64,000 bases of DNA from Ralstonia sp. UBA689 (GCF_002298975.1 NZ_DBMV01000045.1:140681-204680); one strand, 5' to 3'; positions 17,868 through 27,295 are shown, numbered from the stretch's first letter. A program made the numbers and translations. The notes: generated from the letters alone by a model not told the origin.

Positions 17868-18007
17868 AATGCCCCCCAGTGTTCACAGGTCATGCGGGAT
17901 AGCTAAGGCAGAGACAGCCGTCGAATAAGCAAAGAAAAAAACGGTCGTTTGCGCTCCTGACTGCTCCCCATATGCTCGCCGGAGACCAACCCTCCGGAGA
18001 CGCAGCC

Positions 18008-19312
18008 ATGACGCAGCAATCGCTGACTACAGCCCCCGCCTGGAAACTCGACACCGTGGCCGTGCACGGCGGCTACAGCGCCGACCCGACAACGCGCGCG
18101 GTGGCTGTGCCGATCTACCAGACCGTCGCGTTTGCGTTCGACGACACGCAGCACGGTGCCGACCTGTTCGACCTGAAGGTGCCGGGCAACATCTACTCGC
18201 GCATCATGAACCCGACCAACGATGTGCTGGAGAAGCGCATCGCGGCGCTGGAGGGCGGTATCGGCGCGCTGGCGCTTGCATCGGGGCAGGCGGCCGTCAC
18301 CTACGCGATCCAGACAATTGCGGAGGCGGGCGACAACATCGTCTCGGCCAGCACGCTGTACGGCGGCACCTACAACCTGTTCGCGCATACGCTGCCGCTG
18401 TCGGGTATCACCACGCGTTTTGCGGACCCGCGTGACCCGGCCTCGTTCGAGGCGTTGATCGACGACCGCACCAAGGCCATCTTTGCCGAGACGGTGGGCA
18501 ACCCGCTGGGCAACGTTACCGACATCGCCGCGCTGGCCGAGATCGCGCATCGGCGCGGCTTGCCGCTCATCGTCGACAACACGGTGCCCACGCCATACCT
18601 GACGCGGCCGTTCGAGCATGGGGCCGACATCATCGTGCATTCGCTCACCAAATACCTGGGCGGCCATGGCACGAGCCTGGGCGGCGCGATTGTCGACTCG
18701 GGCAAGTTCCCGTGGGCGCAGCACAAGGCGCGCTTCAAGCGCCTGAGCGAACCGGATGTCAGCTACCACGGTGTCGTCTATACGGAAGCGCTGGGTGAGG
18801 CTGCCTACATCGGGCGGGCGCGCGTGGTGCCGCTGCGCAATACCGGCGCGGCGCTGTCGCCGTTCAACGCCTTCCTGATCCTGCAGGGTATCGAAACGTT
18901 GGGTCTACGCATCGACCGTATCACGCAGAATGCCGCACGCATTGCGCAGCATCTGCGCGGCCACGCCAAAGTGGAGTGGGTCAACCACGCCAGCCTGGAG
19001 GATCATCCGGACCACGCACTGGCGCAGAAATACCTGTCCGGCAAGGCGCCAGGGCTGCTCACGTTTGGCGTGAAGGGCGGGTTTGCGGCGGGCGCACGCT
19101 TCCAGGATGCACTGCAGTTGTTCACGCGGCTGGTGAACATCGGGGATGCCAAATCGCTTGCCACGCATCCGGCGTCGACCACGCACCGGCAGCTTTCAGA
19201 GGCCGAACTGGCCAAGGCCGGCGTGCGGCAGGAGACCATCCGGCTGTCGATCGGCATCGAGCATATCGACGACCTGCTCGCCGATCTGGATCAGGCGCTG
19301 GCGTCGGTGTGA
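18008..19312 (+). CDS. metY: O-acetylhomoserine sulfhydrylase / aminocarboxypropyltransferase
   Basis: A 434-residue PLP enzyme of the Cys/Met metabolism family that makes homocysteine from O-acetyl- (or O-succinyl-) homoserine and sulfide. The PLP lysine is K215 in HSLTKYLGGHGTSLGG; SRIMNPTNDVLEKRIAALEGG (about 64-84) and ASGQAAVTYA (91-100) are family signatures. Length matches MetY rather than the shorter MetB/MetC. The ATG follows GGAGACGCAGCC. A small hairpin, CCGGAG/CTCCGG at 17979-17997, abuts the ribosome site and could affect translation; I see no riboswitch of known class. Confidence 0.93.
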   Translation: MTQQSLTTAPAWKLDTVAVHGGYSADPTTRAVAVPIYQTVAFAFDDTQHGADLFDLKVPGNIYSRIMNPTNDVLEKRIAALEGGIGALALASGQAAVTYAIQTIAEAGDNIVSASTLYGGTYNLFAHTLPLSGITTRFADPRDPASFEALIDDRTKAIFAETVGNPLGNVTDIAALAEIAHRRGLPLIVDNTVPTPYLTRPFEHGADIIVHSLTKYLGGHGTSLGGAIVDSGKFPWAQHKARFKRLSEPDVSYHGVVYTEALGEAAYIGRARVVPLRNTGAALSPFNAFLILQGIETLGLRIDRITQNAARIAQHLRGHAKVEWVNHASLEDHPDHALAQKYLSGKAPGLLTFGVKGGFAAGARFQDALQLFTRLVNIGDAKSLATHPASTTHRQLSEAELAKAGVRQETIRLSIGIEHIDDLLADLDQALASV

Positions 19313-19334
19313 TCGGGCGTAAAGCCGCGCAGGC

Positions 19335-20252
19335 TCAAGGCTGCGCCGGCGGCTCCGGATAGGCTTGCCGCAACGCCCGTGCCAGCGCGTCATACAAGCG
19401 CCCGCCGAGCGCAGTCAGGACGTGGCGGTCCCGCGTGAGCAGCGAGATGATGCGCTCGGGCATTGGCTGATCGGTCTCGATAAAGTCGATCGTCTGACGG
19501 ATGATGGGCGAGCGCGTCGATTCGCTCGACAGCAGGAGCAGGGCGTCCGATTTCCAGCACAGCTCAAGCAGCAGCGTCATGGAGTTGCACTCGACCACGC
19601 GTTCGGGCAATGCGAGACCGGCATCGGCAAATAACCGGGATAACGGCGAGTGCTCGTCAGCAAGCGAATCGGGGGCAAGCCACTCTTCCTTTTGCAAGGC
19701 ATGCAGGGGCTGGTGGCCGCGCAGCGGGTGGCCCTTGCGTACGCCGATCAGCGTCTGCGCGCGGCAGACCACGGTGTGGTCGAACCCTCGTTCGTTCGTC
19801 TGCAACTGAGACGTCAGCGCAAAGTCGATGGCGCCCTCGCGCAGCAGTTCCAGCAATTGGCCTGGACGTGCCTCCAGGATGCGCAAACGCGCGTTGGGAA
19901 ATTCGCGCCGGAAGGTCACGAGGCAATCAGCCACCGGCCCGATGAGCGCGGTGACGGGGGTGACGCCCACCGTCAGTTCGCTCGTCACCGCCCCTTTCAT
20001 GTCTTCCAGGTCTTCTCGTGCGCGTTTGACGCTTTCGTTGATCAAGCGCGCATGCCCGACCAGGCGCTGGCCGTACGGTGTCAGCCGGATACCCTTGCTG
20101 GAGCGTACGAACAGCGTTGCGCCCACGCTGGTTTCCAGCTCCTTGATCGCCTTGCTGAGCGCGGGCTGCGTGATGTGAAGCAGGCGCGAAGCCTCCTGGA
20201 TGCTGCCCGTCTCGGCGACGGTGACCAGTGCGCGTAGCTGGTTGAGCTTCAT
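19335..20252 (-). CDS. LysR family transcriptional regulator
   Basis: A 305-residue LysR-type regulator. The N-terminal winged helix-turn-helix is clear: MKLNQLRALVTVAETGSIQE and HITQPALSKAIKELE, then a type-2 periplasmic-binding-like effector domain (about 90-300). It is divergent from the MHS transporter and amidohydrolase genes, which it probably controls; a T-N11-A box lies in the shared promoter region. The start at 20252 gives the standard LysR N-terminus. The effector could be the amide or amino acid conjugate handled by the neighbours. Confidence 0.92.
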   Translation of the reverse strand: MKLNQLRALVTVAETGSIQEASRLLHITQPALSKAIKELETSVGATLFVRSSKGIRLTPYGQRLVGHARLINESVKRAREDLEDMKGAVTSELTVGVTPVTALIGPVADCLVTFRREFPNARLRILEARPGQLLELLREGAIDFALTSQLQTNERGFDHTVVCRAQTLIGVRKGHPLRGHQPLHALQKEEWLAPDSLADEHSPLSRLFADAGLALPERVVECNSMTLLLELCWKSDALLLLSSESTRSPIIRQTIDFIETDQPMPERIISLLTRDRHVLTALGGRLYDALARALRQAYPEPPAQP

Positions 20253-20370
20253 AGGTGTCCTTGATACACGGCGCAGGGAAGGGTTGGCATGCCGCACCGC
20301 CAGCCAGCAACTGTACTGCGGAATCCTCCTGGGGCGGCCGTTGGACTAGCCGGGCAGGCTCGGATGCGCG

Positions 20371-20398
20371 CCCCCCCCCCGCCATAGCCAACAGCTAT
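20371..20398. promoter_or_regulatory. C10 tract and LysR-type T-N11-A box
   Basis: A run of ten C residues (20371-20380) is followed at once by ATAG-N7-CTAT (20384-20398), which contains a T-N11-A dyad typical of LysR operators. It lies between the divergent LysR and transporter genes. The C10 tract is prone to slippage and could alter promoter or operator spacing; that effect is inference. Confidence 0.5.
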
Positions 20399-20512
20399 AG
20401 CCATGAAAAAAAGCGAGGGGCGGAATCGGGCCGACAGCTCCTACTATTGCCCTTCAATCCAGCGCATTGCGGGACGCTCATAGAAGCCCGCCCGACTGGA
20501 GGAGACATCGAG

Positions 20513-21808
20513 ATGGACGCCCAGATCGCCGTGCCCGCAGGCGCCCCGCGCCAGGGCACCACCGCCGTCACCCCGCATTCGAGCCGCGCCGTGGTTGCCG
20601 CCGCCATCGGCAACGGGCTCGAAATGTACGACTTCACGGTCTATAGCTTTTTTGCCGCCACCATCGGGCGGTTGTTCTTTCCGTCGAGCAGCCCGCTGGC
20701 GTCGTTGCTGTTGTCATTCGCCACGTTTGGTGCGGGCTTTGTCATGCGTCCGCTGGGCGCGGTGCTGATCGGCAACATGGCCGATCGGCGTGGCCGCAAG
20801 GCTGCACTCACACTGACGATTGCATTGATGACGGCGGGCACCGCGCTGATCGCCTTCACACCCAGCCACGCGACGATCGGGGTGGCGGCAACGGTGCTGG
20901 TGGTGCTCGGGCGCTTGCTGCAGGGCCTGTCGGCCGGTGGGGAAATCGGCGCGGCGTCGGCACTGCTACTGGAATCGGCCAGCAAGGGCCGGCGTTGCTT
21001 CCTGGTGAGCTGGCAGGCTGCCACGCAGGGGGCGGCGGCACTGCTCGGCGCGTTGAGTGCGGCCGGTGTGAGCGCCGTCCTCAGCCCCGAGGCTCTACAG
21101 AGCTGGGGATGGCGGCTGCCGTTCTTGCTGGGCTTGTTGATCGCGCCAGTCGGCATGTACATCCGCCGGCACCTGAAAGAGACGCACGAGGCTGCACCGC
21201 ATGGAAGCGTGGTCGACGTGCTTCGCCAGCATGCGCGCACGTTGGTGCTGGGCATGCTGCTGATGACAGGGGCCACTGCGTCCATGTACATCCTGATCTT
21301 CTACATGCCCACGTATCTGATCCATTCGTTGCACATGCCGCCGGTCACGGCGTTTCTCACAGCCTGCGTGGCGGGGTTGACCATGCTGGTCATGTCGCCG
21401 CTATTTGGTCTGGTGGCCGATCGCCTGCCAACACGAAAGCCGATACTGTATGTCGCGTCTGCGGTCAGCCTGTCGTGCACGTACCCGGGCTTCGTGCTGC
21501 TGTCTTCCGGCGCGGGGTTGGCACTCACCATGGTGCTGATTGCGCTGGGTGTGACATTCATGGCGGTCAGCAATGGCGCGGGCGCAGCGCTGCTGATGGA
21601 AGCCTTCCCGCGCCAGCATCGCGCAACCGGCATGTCGGTGATGTACAGCCTGGGGGTGACCCTGTTCGGCGGGTTTGCGCCGCTCATCGTTACGTGGTTG
21701 CTCGGCGTGACCGGCAACCCGATGGCTCCGGCCTGGTATCTACTGGCCAGCAGTGCAATCAGCCTGGGCGCGCTCACGCTGTTCCCGACGTATCCCGGCC
21801 GCGACTGA
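20513..21808 (+). CDS. MHS-family MFS metabolite:proton symporter
   Basis: A 431-residue inner-membrane transporter of the metabolite:H+ symporter branch (ProP/KgtP/ShiA type). It opens with AAAIGNGLEMYDFTVYSFFA, the MHS signature, and has the loop motif GNMADRRGRKAALTLTI between helices 2 and 3. About 12 membrane segments. A strong GGAGGAGACATCGAG ribosome site fixes the start. It is followed 53 bases on by an M20 amidohydrolase and opposed by a LysR gene, so it probably imports the amide conjugate or acid the hydrolase acts on. Confidence 0.92.
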   Translation: MDAQIAVPAGAPRQGTTAVTPHSSRAVVAAAIGNGLEMYDFTVYSFFAATIGRLFFPSSSPLASLLLSFATFGAGFVMRPLGAVLIGNMADRRGRKAALTLTIALMTAGTALIAFTPSHATIGVAATVLVVLGRLLQGLSAGGEIGAASALLLESASKGRRCFLVSWQAATQGAAALLGALSAAGVSAVLSPEALQSWGWRLPFLLGLLIAPVGMYIRRHLKETHEAAPHGSVVDVLRQHARTLVLGMLLMTGATASMYILIFYMPTYLIHSLHMPPVTAFLTACVAGLTMLVMSPLFGLVADRLPTRKPILYVASAVSLSCTYPGFVLLSSGAGLALTMVLIALGVTFMAVSNGAGAALLMEAFPRQHRATGMSVMYSLGVTLFGGFAPLIVTWLLGVTGNPMAPAWYLLASSAISLGALTLFPTYPGRD

Positions 21809-21861
21809 GATTGATGCCGCGCCATCGTTGCCTTTACGCAGTCCGCCTTTGACCTCGCACC

Positions 21862-23061
21862 ATGTACCTCGATCCGAATTCATCCAGCATTCCCCAGGCC
21901 CTGCACGTGGGCGCTCACCGCTTTGCCGAACTGCGTCATCGCATCCATGCCAATCCGGAATTGGGCGCCGACGTGCCGCACACCTCGCAGCTCGTCGCCA
22001 GCCTGCTGCGCGAATGGGGCTATGACGTGCACAGCGTCGGCGGCCACGGGCTGGTGGGGCAATTGAAGGTGGGCAACGGCACGCGCACGATCGGCCTGCG
22101 CGCCGACATGGACGCGCTGCCGATGCAGGAGCGCACAGGCTTGCCCTACGCCAGCCAGGTGGCCGGTCGCATGCATGCGTGCGGCCACGATGGCCATACC
22201 GCCACGTTGCTTGCGGCTGCCGAACACCTGGCAGCCACGCGCAACTTCAACGGCACCCTGAACCTCATCTTCCAGCCCGATGAAGAGGGACTGACCGGTG
22301 CCGTGGCCATGATGGAGGACGGCCTGTTCGAGCGTTTTCCGTGTGACGCCATCTACGCCTTTCATAACGCGCCTGGCTTGCCGCTGGGCGTGGCCGTGGT
22401 CCAGAGCGGCCCGCTTGGTGGCTCTTCGGACCGCGTGACGGTGACGTTTAGCGGGCGTGGCGGCCATGGCGCCATGCCTAACCTTGCTGTTGACCCGACG
22501 CTTGCGCTGGCGGCGTCGGTGGTGGCGTTGCAGGGCATCGTCTCGCGCAACGTTGCACCTGTGGATGCGGCTGTCATCAGCGTTGGGCAGATGCAGGCCG
22601 GGACGACCCATAACATCATCCCCGAAACGGCCATGCTCAAGTTGAGCGTGCGCGCTACCAAGCCGGAGGTGCGCGAGCTGCTGGAGACGCGCATCCGCGA
22701 GGTCATTACGCACCAGGCCGCATCCTATGGCGTGCAGGCGGAGATCATCTACGAGCGGCTGGTACCGGCCATCTGCAATACCCCTGAGCAGACCGCCATC
22801 GCGCGCCGTGCCGTGGCGAGCGTGCTGGGCGAAGAGCGCGTCATCCAGGTACCGCCGTCCTCGCAGATGGGCAGTGAAGACTTTGCCTGGATGCTGGAGA
22901 AGCGCCCGGGCTGCTACTTCGCGCTGGGCAACGGTTTGGGCGGCCAGTGGGTCGGCTGCTCGCTGCACAACGACGGCTACGATTTCAACGACAAGCTGAT
23001 CCCCATTGGGGCGGCATGCTGGGTGGCGCTGGTGGAGGATCAGTTGCGCGCCGAGGGCTGA
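21862..23061 (+). CDS. M20 family amidohydrolase (hippurate hydrolase / N-acyl amino acid type)
   Basis: A 399-residue cytoplasmic metallo-amidohydrolase. The first metal region is LRADMDALPMQE, then MHACGHDGHTATLLAAAEHL carries the second set of histidine/cysteine ligands, QPDEEGLTGAVAMMEDG the acidic ligands, and SSQMGSEDFAWMLEKRPG the C-terminal ligand region. The inserted dimerisation domain is present. Such enzymes cleave N-acyl or aromatic-acyl amino acids such as hippurate; the exact substrate is not resolved. It is likely co-transcribed with the MHS transporter. Its end faces the convergent permease gene only 11 bases away. Confidence 0.92.
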   Translation: MYLDPNSSSIPQALHVGAHRFAELRHRIHANPELGADVPHTSQLVASLLREWGYDVHSVGGHGLVGQLKVGNGTRTIGLRADMDALPMQERTGLPYASQVAGRMHACGHDGHTATLLAAAEHLAATRNFNGTLNLIFQPDEEGLTGAVAMMEDGLFERFPCDAIYAFHNAPGLPLGVAVVQSGPLGGSSDRVTVTFSGRGGHGAMPNLAVDPTLALAASVVALQGIVSRNVAPVDAAVISVGQMQAGTTHNIIPETAMLKLSVRATKPEVRELLETRIREVITHQAASYGVQAEIIYERLVPAICNTPEQTAIARRAVASVLGEERVIQVPPSSQMGSEDFAWMLEKRPGCYFALGNGLGGQWVGCSLHNDGYDFNDKLIPIGAACWVALVEDQLRAEG

Positions 23062-23072
23062 TGCGCGGGTGA

Positions 23073-24446
23073 CTACCCCCGCCGCACCTGCCGGAATACC
23101 AGCGCCATCACCAGCAGAAACGGCACACCCACCACCAGCGTCATGCGGAAATCCGTCATCCATGCCGTGCTGACGATGATGGCCGCCATCGCGACGGCGC
23201 CCATGATGGTCAGCACCGGGAAGCCCCACATGCGGAACCGCAGCGTGCGCCCTTCGCGTTCCACCGCGCGGCGGAAACGCAGGTGCGTGATGAAGATGAC
23301 GAGCCACGTAAAGAGCGCGCCGAACATCGCCAGCGCCATCATCAGCAGGAACGAGTGGCCCGGCAGCACGACGCTGAGCACGGCCGCGAGCGCCGCGCCG
23401 GAGCTGGACACGGCCAGCGCGCGCAAGGGCACGCCACGTTGACTCACCACACCTAGCGCGCCGGGCGCCTGCCCGCCGCGCGCCAGGCTAAACAGCATGC
23501 GCGTGGATACATACAACTGCGCGTTCATCGACGACAGCGCGGCGGTGAGCACCACGAAGTTCATCACCCCCGCGCCGCCGGCAATGCCCAGGATCTCCAT
23601 CACCCGCACGAACGGGCTCTTGCCGGTGCCGGCCTGCTGCCAGGGCACGACGGCCAGCATCAGCGCGAGCGTGCAGAGGTAAAAGAACACCAGCCGGAAC
23701 AGCGTAGAGCGGAACGCACGCGTGGCGGCGGCTTCGGGCTCGCGCGCCTCGCCGGCAGCCACGGCAATCAGCTCGATGCCGAAGAAGCTGAAGATGCTGA
23801 CCACCGCGCCAAACCACACACCTTGCCAGCCGTGCGGCGGGAAGCCGCCCGCGTCCACGTAGTTGTGAAAGCCGATCGGGCCGCCTGCGGGCGCACGGTA
23901 GATGGCGTAGCTCGCCACCACCAGAAAGGCGACGATGGCCACCACCTTGATCATCGAGCACCAATATTCCGCCACGCCAAACACGTCGACGCTGCTGGCG
24001 TTGATCCACACCAGCACGGCAGAGAACCCGACGATCCACACCCACGCCGGCACGCCCGGAAACCAGTACGCCATGTACACCGCCACCGCCGTCACCTCTG
24101 CGCCGATCACGAAGACGACCGCCGCCCAGTATGCATAGCGCACCAGAAAGCCGGCGAGCGGGCTGACATAATGCTCGGCATATGCGCCGAACGAACCGGT
24201 GGTGGGGTGGGCGACCACCATCTCGGCCAGGCAGCCCATCAGCAGCAAGGCAATGACCGCGCCGATGGCGTAGCTGGCGATCACGCCGGGGCCGGCCAAC
24301 TGGATGGCCGCACCGCTGCCCAGAAACAGGCCTGTGCCGATCGCGCTGCCGATGGCGATCATGGTGAGTTGCGCAGATGAGAGGCGATGCTGCAGGCCGC
24401 CTTCGCGTGCGGCCAGCGCTTCGAAGCTGCCGGTGGCCTTGGTCAT
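23073..24446 (-). CDS. APC-superfamily amino acid permease (GABA/aromatic/proline type)
   Basis: A 457-residue, about 12-helix inner-membrane permease. The N-terminal LTMIAIGSAIGTGLFLGSG is the AAT-family signature for helix 1, and GWQGVWFGAVVSIFSFFGIELIAV gives the helix 6 region that binds substrate in relatives. It resembles GabP/ProY/AroP-type proton-driven carriers; I cannot choose a substrate. The ATG at 24446 yields a short polar N-terminus as in the family. It is convergent with the M20 gene, which could release amino acids of the kind it transports. Confidence 0.9.
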   Translation of the reverse strand: MTKATGSFEALAAREGGLQHRLSSAQLTMIAIGSAIGTGLFLGSGAAIQLAGPGVIASYAIGAVIALLLMGCLAEMVVAHPTTGSFGAYAEHYVSPLAGFLVRYAYWAAVVFVIGAEVTAVAVYMAYWFPGVPAWVWIVGFSAVLVWINASSVDVFGVAEYWCSMIKVVAIVAFLVVASYAIYRAPAGGPIGFHNYVDAGGFPPHGWQGVWFGAVVSIFSFFGIELIAVAAGEAREPEAAATRAFRSTLFRLVFFYLCTLALMLAVVPWQQAGTGKSPFVRVMEILGIAGGAGVMNFVVLTAALSSMNAQLYVSTRMLFSLARGGQAPGALGVVSQRGVPLRALAVSSSGAALAAVLSVVLPGHSFLLMMALAMFGALFTWLVIFITHLRFRRAVEREGRTLRFRMWGFPVLTIMGAVAMAAIIVSTAWMTDFRMTLVVGVPFLLVMALVFRQVRRG

Positions 24447-24490
24447 GGTGTCGATGCTCGGGAAAAGGCCAGGATAATACGCCCACGCAT

Positions 24491-24524
24491 GCAAAACGCC
24501 CCGCGCAAGGGCGGGGCGTTTTGC
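24491..24524 (-). terminator. Terminator hairpin after the small exported protein gene
   Basis: GCAAAACGCCCCGC (24491-24504) and GCGGGGCGTTTTGC (24511-24524) form a perfect 14-bp stem with a six-base loop. It lies 23 bases beyond the stop of the small exported protein gene on the reverse strand and upstream of the permease start. The internal GTTTTGC supplies the U-run. Confidence 0.85.
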
Positions 24525-24546
24525 GTAACTTCAACGGCTGGCCGGA

Positions 24547-25038
24547 TCAGCGTGCCACGGGTTTGGCGTACTGGATCGGAATGTCCACCCGCGCCTGTGG
24601 CAGTGCCTTCATGAGCTGCGTGCGCGCATTCACGGCTTCCTGGAACGACGCAAAGCGTAGCGTGCTGAGGTTCATGTGGCCGTAGTACTGCGTCGATACC
24701 GGCGATGCGGAAAGCCCTGCCGCCGCCTGCCGCACGCTATCGACCGACACCTGCGACACCACGACCTCGTTGCGGCTCTCTCCCACCACGCCGCGCTCGT
24801 TGGCGACCTGGGTGACGGCGCTCGACGCCGCGCCGGCAGCCTTGGCCCGGGAGCCGGTGGAGAGCACCTTGAACGACTGCGATTCGATGTGAACCACCGG
24901 CGCACTGGCATATTGCGACAGCTCTTGCGCCGACAGCCGCTTGCCGACCGTGAGGTCAGCCGAAGCCGCCTGGCACACCGTGGCAACCGAAAGGAGCGCC
25001 GCCAGCGCAGCAGTCTTGAAAACAGATGGATTGATCAT
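24547..25038 (-). CDS. Small exported protein of unknown function, partner of the S8 protease
   Basis: A 163-residue protein with a clear Sec signal peptide (ALAALLSVATVCQAASA, cut near residue 27). The mature part starts DLTVGKRLSAQELSQYASAP and is rich in Ser, Ala, Val and Gln; it has no cysteine after the signal. I do not recognise a family. It starts 21 bases after the protease stop in the same direction and is followed by a terminator, so it is almost surely co-expressed with the protease. It could be an inhibitor, chaperone or substrate of it; this is inference from position only. Confidence 0.72.
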   Translation of the reverse strand: MINPSVFKTAALAALLSVATVCQAASADLTVGKRLSAQELSQYASAPVVHIESQSFKVLSTGSRAKAAGAASSAVTQVANERGVVGESRNEVVVSQVSVDSVRQAAAGLSASPVSTQYYGHMNLSTLRFASFQEAVNARTQLMKALPQARVDIPIQYAKPVAR

Positions 25039-25059
25039 GTTGAAAGGTCTCCCGGCGGC

Positions 25060-26994
25060 TTACTTGGCGGCGATCACGCGGTACTCGACAGCGAGCGGCG
25101 TGGCGAGGGTCACGGTCTGCGTACCACCTTGCGGTTGATACGTGGTGCAGGCGTTGGTCGGTACGCCGCTCACGGCGTAGACCTCCCAGGTGCCTGCGGC
25201 GTTCTCGCCGTAGAAGGCATAGCTGCCCAGGCCGTAGTTGCTGACGCTGCTGACCCCGTTTTCATAGTAGCCGTTGTACGGCAAGGACAGCGCCGACACC
25301 GTGCCCGACGGCGACTTCACGAAAAAGCCTACGCTGCCGACGCAGACCGAGCCCGAGACGCGCAACTGCAGCGCATCCACCTTGTCAGCGCCCGTCACAT
25401 TGAATTGGCCGAGCTTTTGCACGGAGCCGTAGTTCAACTGGTTGACGTTGCCGAAGGCCGCCGCGAAATTCGGCACCGACAGCGCGGCCGGCCTGTAGGT
25501 GGTGGTCGCCTTGGCCATCTTGACGGCAGCAGATGCATCGGCCAGGCCGAAGCCGTACCAGGTTGAATACGCGTTGCCCGCGCCGTTGGTCTGCCAGCCG
25601 TAGTCCAGGCGGGCCGTGGTGGCGCCGTCGGTGAGCGTGGCGCTGGTATCTGCGGTGGCATTGCCGGTACGCAGGTCGATCCTGACGTTGCGGCCGTCGC
25701 GGCTACCGTAGTCGGGGTCGATCTTGCGGGCGGTAGCGCGCAGGATGTCGCGCACATCGCGCCAGGTCAGGTTGGGGTTGGCGGCCAGCATCAGCGCCAC
25801 CACGCCCGACAGCGTGGGCGTGGCCGCCGACGTGCCGTTCATGCTGGAGTAGTTGCAGTTGGCGTTGTCCTTGATGTTGGTGGCCGAGCCGCCCACGGCA
25901 AAATCATTCGGGCCAGTGACACCGTTGCGGCTGTAGCCGCGTGCGCAACCGGAAAGATCGGTCGAGAAGATCATCGGGCCGCTGCCGGTTTCACCGTACT
26001 TGCCGCCGTTGCCGAATTCACCGCCCAGACCGGTGATCCAGTTGACGGCACCCGCGTTCGAGTAGCTCGACTTGATGCCCATGGCATTGGCCGCCCCCAC
26101 CACGATCACGCCGGGTTCGAGCGCCTCGGGGTCGTTGGCTGGGTTTTCGCAGCCGATCATGCCGCTGTTGCCCACGCCGGGACAGGTTCGCGGTGGTAGC
26201 GTGGGGCCGTCGTTGATGCTCTCATACTCGTTGCCGGAGGCCTTCAGCATGACCAGGCCCAGGCCGTTGCGCAGGTTCGGGAAGGCGCGCACCGCCGCCT
26301 GCGTAGACGTTGCCGTGTCGTACTCCAGGGGCGCAGGCGGATTTGCCCCGTACGATGCATTGATGATGTGAGCGTTCTTCGACCAGTCAGCGCCACCATA
26401 GGCTGCATTGGTGTCCGGGTTGGCCGCGTCGATGTAGCGTGCGCCGCCCAGCGTCGCACGCGGGGCAATGCCCATGACACCCTTGCCGTTCTGCGCTGCG
26501 GCGATGATGCCGGCCACGTTGGTGCCGTGCGCGTCGATGATGTTGGCCGGAATATTCGCCGGCGTCGGGTCGCTCATGCCGTCGTCAAAGTTGTACGTCA
26601 TCGACGTATTGACGTTGGCCGACAGGTCTTCGTTGCGAATGTCGACACCGTCATCCAGCACCAGCACGTTCACGCCCTGGCCCTTGATGCCGGCGGTGTG
26701 CGCATCTTCCACGTCGAGGTCAGTCGTGCTGTTGGCGACCAGGCCGAACGCGGCAAAGAAGCTCGTGGCCTGCTTGAGCGCCCATTGGTAGGCGTAAAGC
26801 GGCTCGGTGCTGCCGGTCTGGCACGCGTACTTGACGTCGACGCCGGTTTCCGCGCAGCCCGATGCCGGCGTGTTGCCGCCGGTGTTGCCGGCATTGCTTG
26901 CAGTGCTGCTTGGCGAATCTCCGCCACCGCATGCAGTCAGAGCCGCAGCGGCAAGGAGCGTCAAGACCAGCGTTTTCCCCGTAATGCTCTTCAC
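25060..26994 (-). CDS. S8 family subtilisin/kexin-like serine protease lipoprotein with P domain
   Basis: A 644-residue secreted protease. LAAAALTAC is a lipobox with C22, and a low-complexity Gly/Ser/Asn linker follows. The catalytic triad is D114 (VLVLDDGVD), H156 (IIDAHGTNVAG) and S389 (MNGTSAATPTLSG), with N255 in KASGNEY as oxyanion residue, so the enzyme should be active. The C-terminal 120 residues (from about 520) form a P/Homo-B domain of proprotein-convertase type (DALQLRVSGSVCVGSVGFFV; AAGTWEVYAVSG). It probably acts at the outer membrane or cell surface. The small exported protein gene follows directly. It resembles the bacterial kexin-like proteases of Aeromonas/Burkholderiales, in which a small chaperone is sometimes encoded nearby. 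Confidence 0.92.
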   Translation of the reverse strand: MKSITGKTLVLTLLAAAALTACGGGDSPSSTASNAGNTGGNTPASGCAETGVDVKYACQTGSTEPLYAYQWALKQATSFFAAFGLVANSTTDLDVEDAHTAGIKGQGVNVLVLDDGVDIRNEDLSANVNTSMTYNFDDGMSDPTPANIPANIIDAHGTNVAGIIAAAQNGKGVMGIAPRATLGGARYIDAANPDTNAAYGGADWSKNAHIINASYGANPPAPLEYDTATSTQAAVRAFPNLRNGLGLVMLKASGNEYESINDGPTLPPRTCPGVGNSGMIGCENPANDPEALEPGVIVVGAANAMGIKSSYSNAGAVNWITGLGGEFGNGGKYGETGSGPMIFSTDLSGCARGYSRNGVTGPNDFAVGGSATNIKDNANCNYSSMNGTSAATPTLSGVVALMLAANPNLTWRDVRDILRATARKIDPDYGSRDGRNVRIDLRTGNATADTSATLTDGATTARLDYGWQTNGAGNAYSTWYGFGLADASAAVKMAKATTTYRPAALSVPNFAAAFGNVNQLNYGSVQKLGQFNVTGADKVDALQLRVSGSVCVGSVGFFVKSPSGTVSALSLPYNGYYENGVSSVSNYGLGSYAFYGENAAGTWEVYAVSGVPTNACTTYQPQGGTQTVTLATPLAVEYRVIAAK

Positions 26995-27010
26995 GAGACC
27001 CCCGTTTGTC

Positions 27011-27038
27011 GTTATGCGTTATGCGTTGTGTGTTGTGC
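27011..27038. repeat. Four tandem heptamers upstream of the protease gene
   Basis: GTTATGC, GTTATGC, GTTGTGT, GTTGTGC stand head to tail 17 bases upstream of the protease start. They could be a slippage-made repeat or iterated binding sites in the protease promoter or leader. Nothing else is evident in 26995-27295. Confidence 0.6.
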
Positions 27039-27295
27039 AAAGGACGGTATGTCCATCATTTTCCGGACCTGTCGGGCGAAGAGAGCGCACGAAATCGTGC
27101 TCGCCGCAGACGCATGGGCGCCGATCAGGTCGGGCCGGATGCTCGCATGCGCGCTGTGGAGGATTCAACTAAGAATGCGGAGCTGGCCGCGGATTGGTGC
27201 GGCCGTCGCGAGAACCTGTCAGCGCGTCTCAGGGCAGACGCGCACAGGAGGTGGGTTATGTGGGGACGTGAGCCTGTTAGGCGAGCCGCCAGGTT

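Noticed and set aside
17870..18007. Possible SAM riboswitch upstream of metY
   Set aside because: Only one short hairpin is seen; no conserved SAM-riboswitch core can be drawn.
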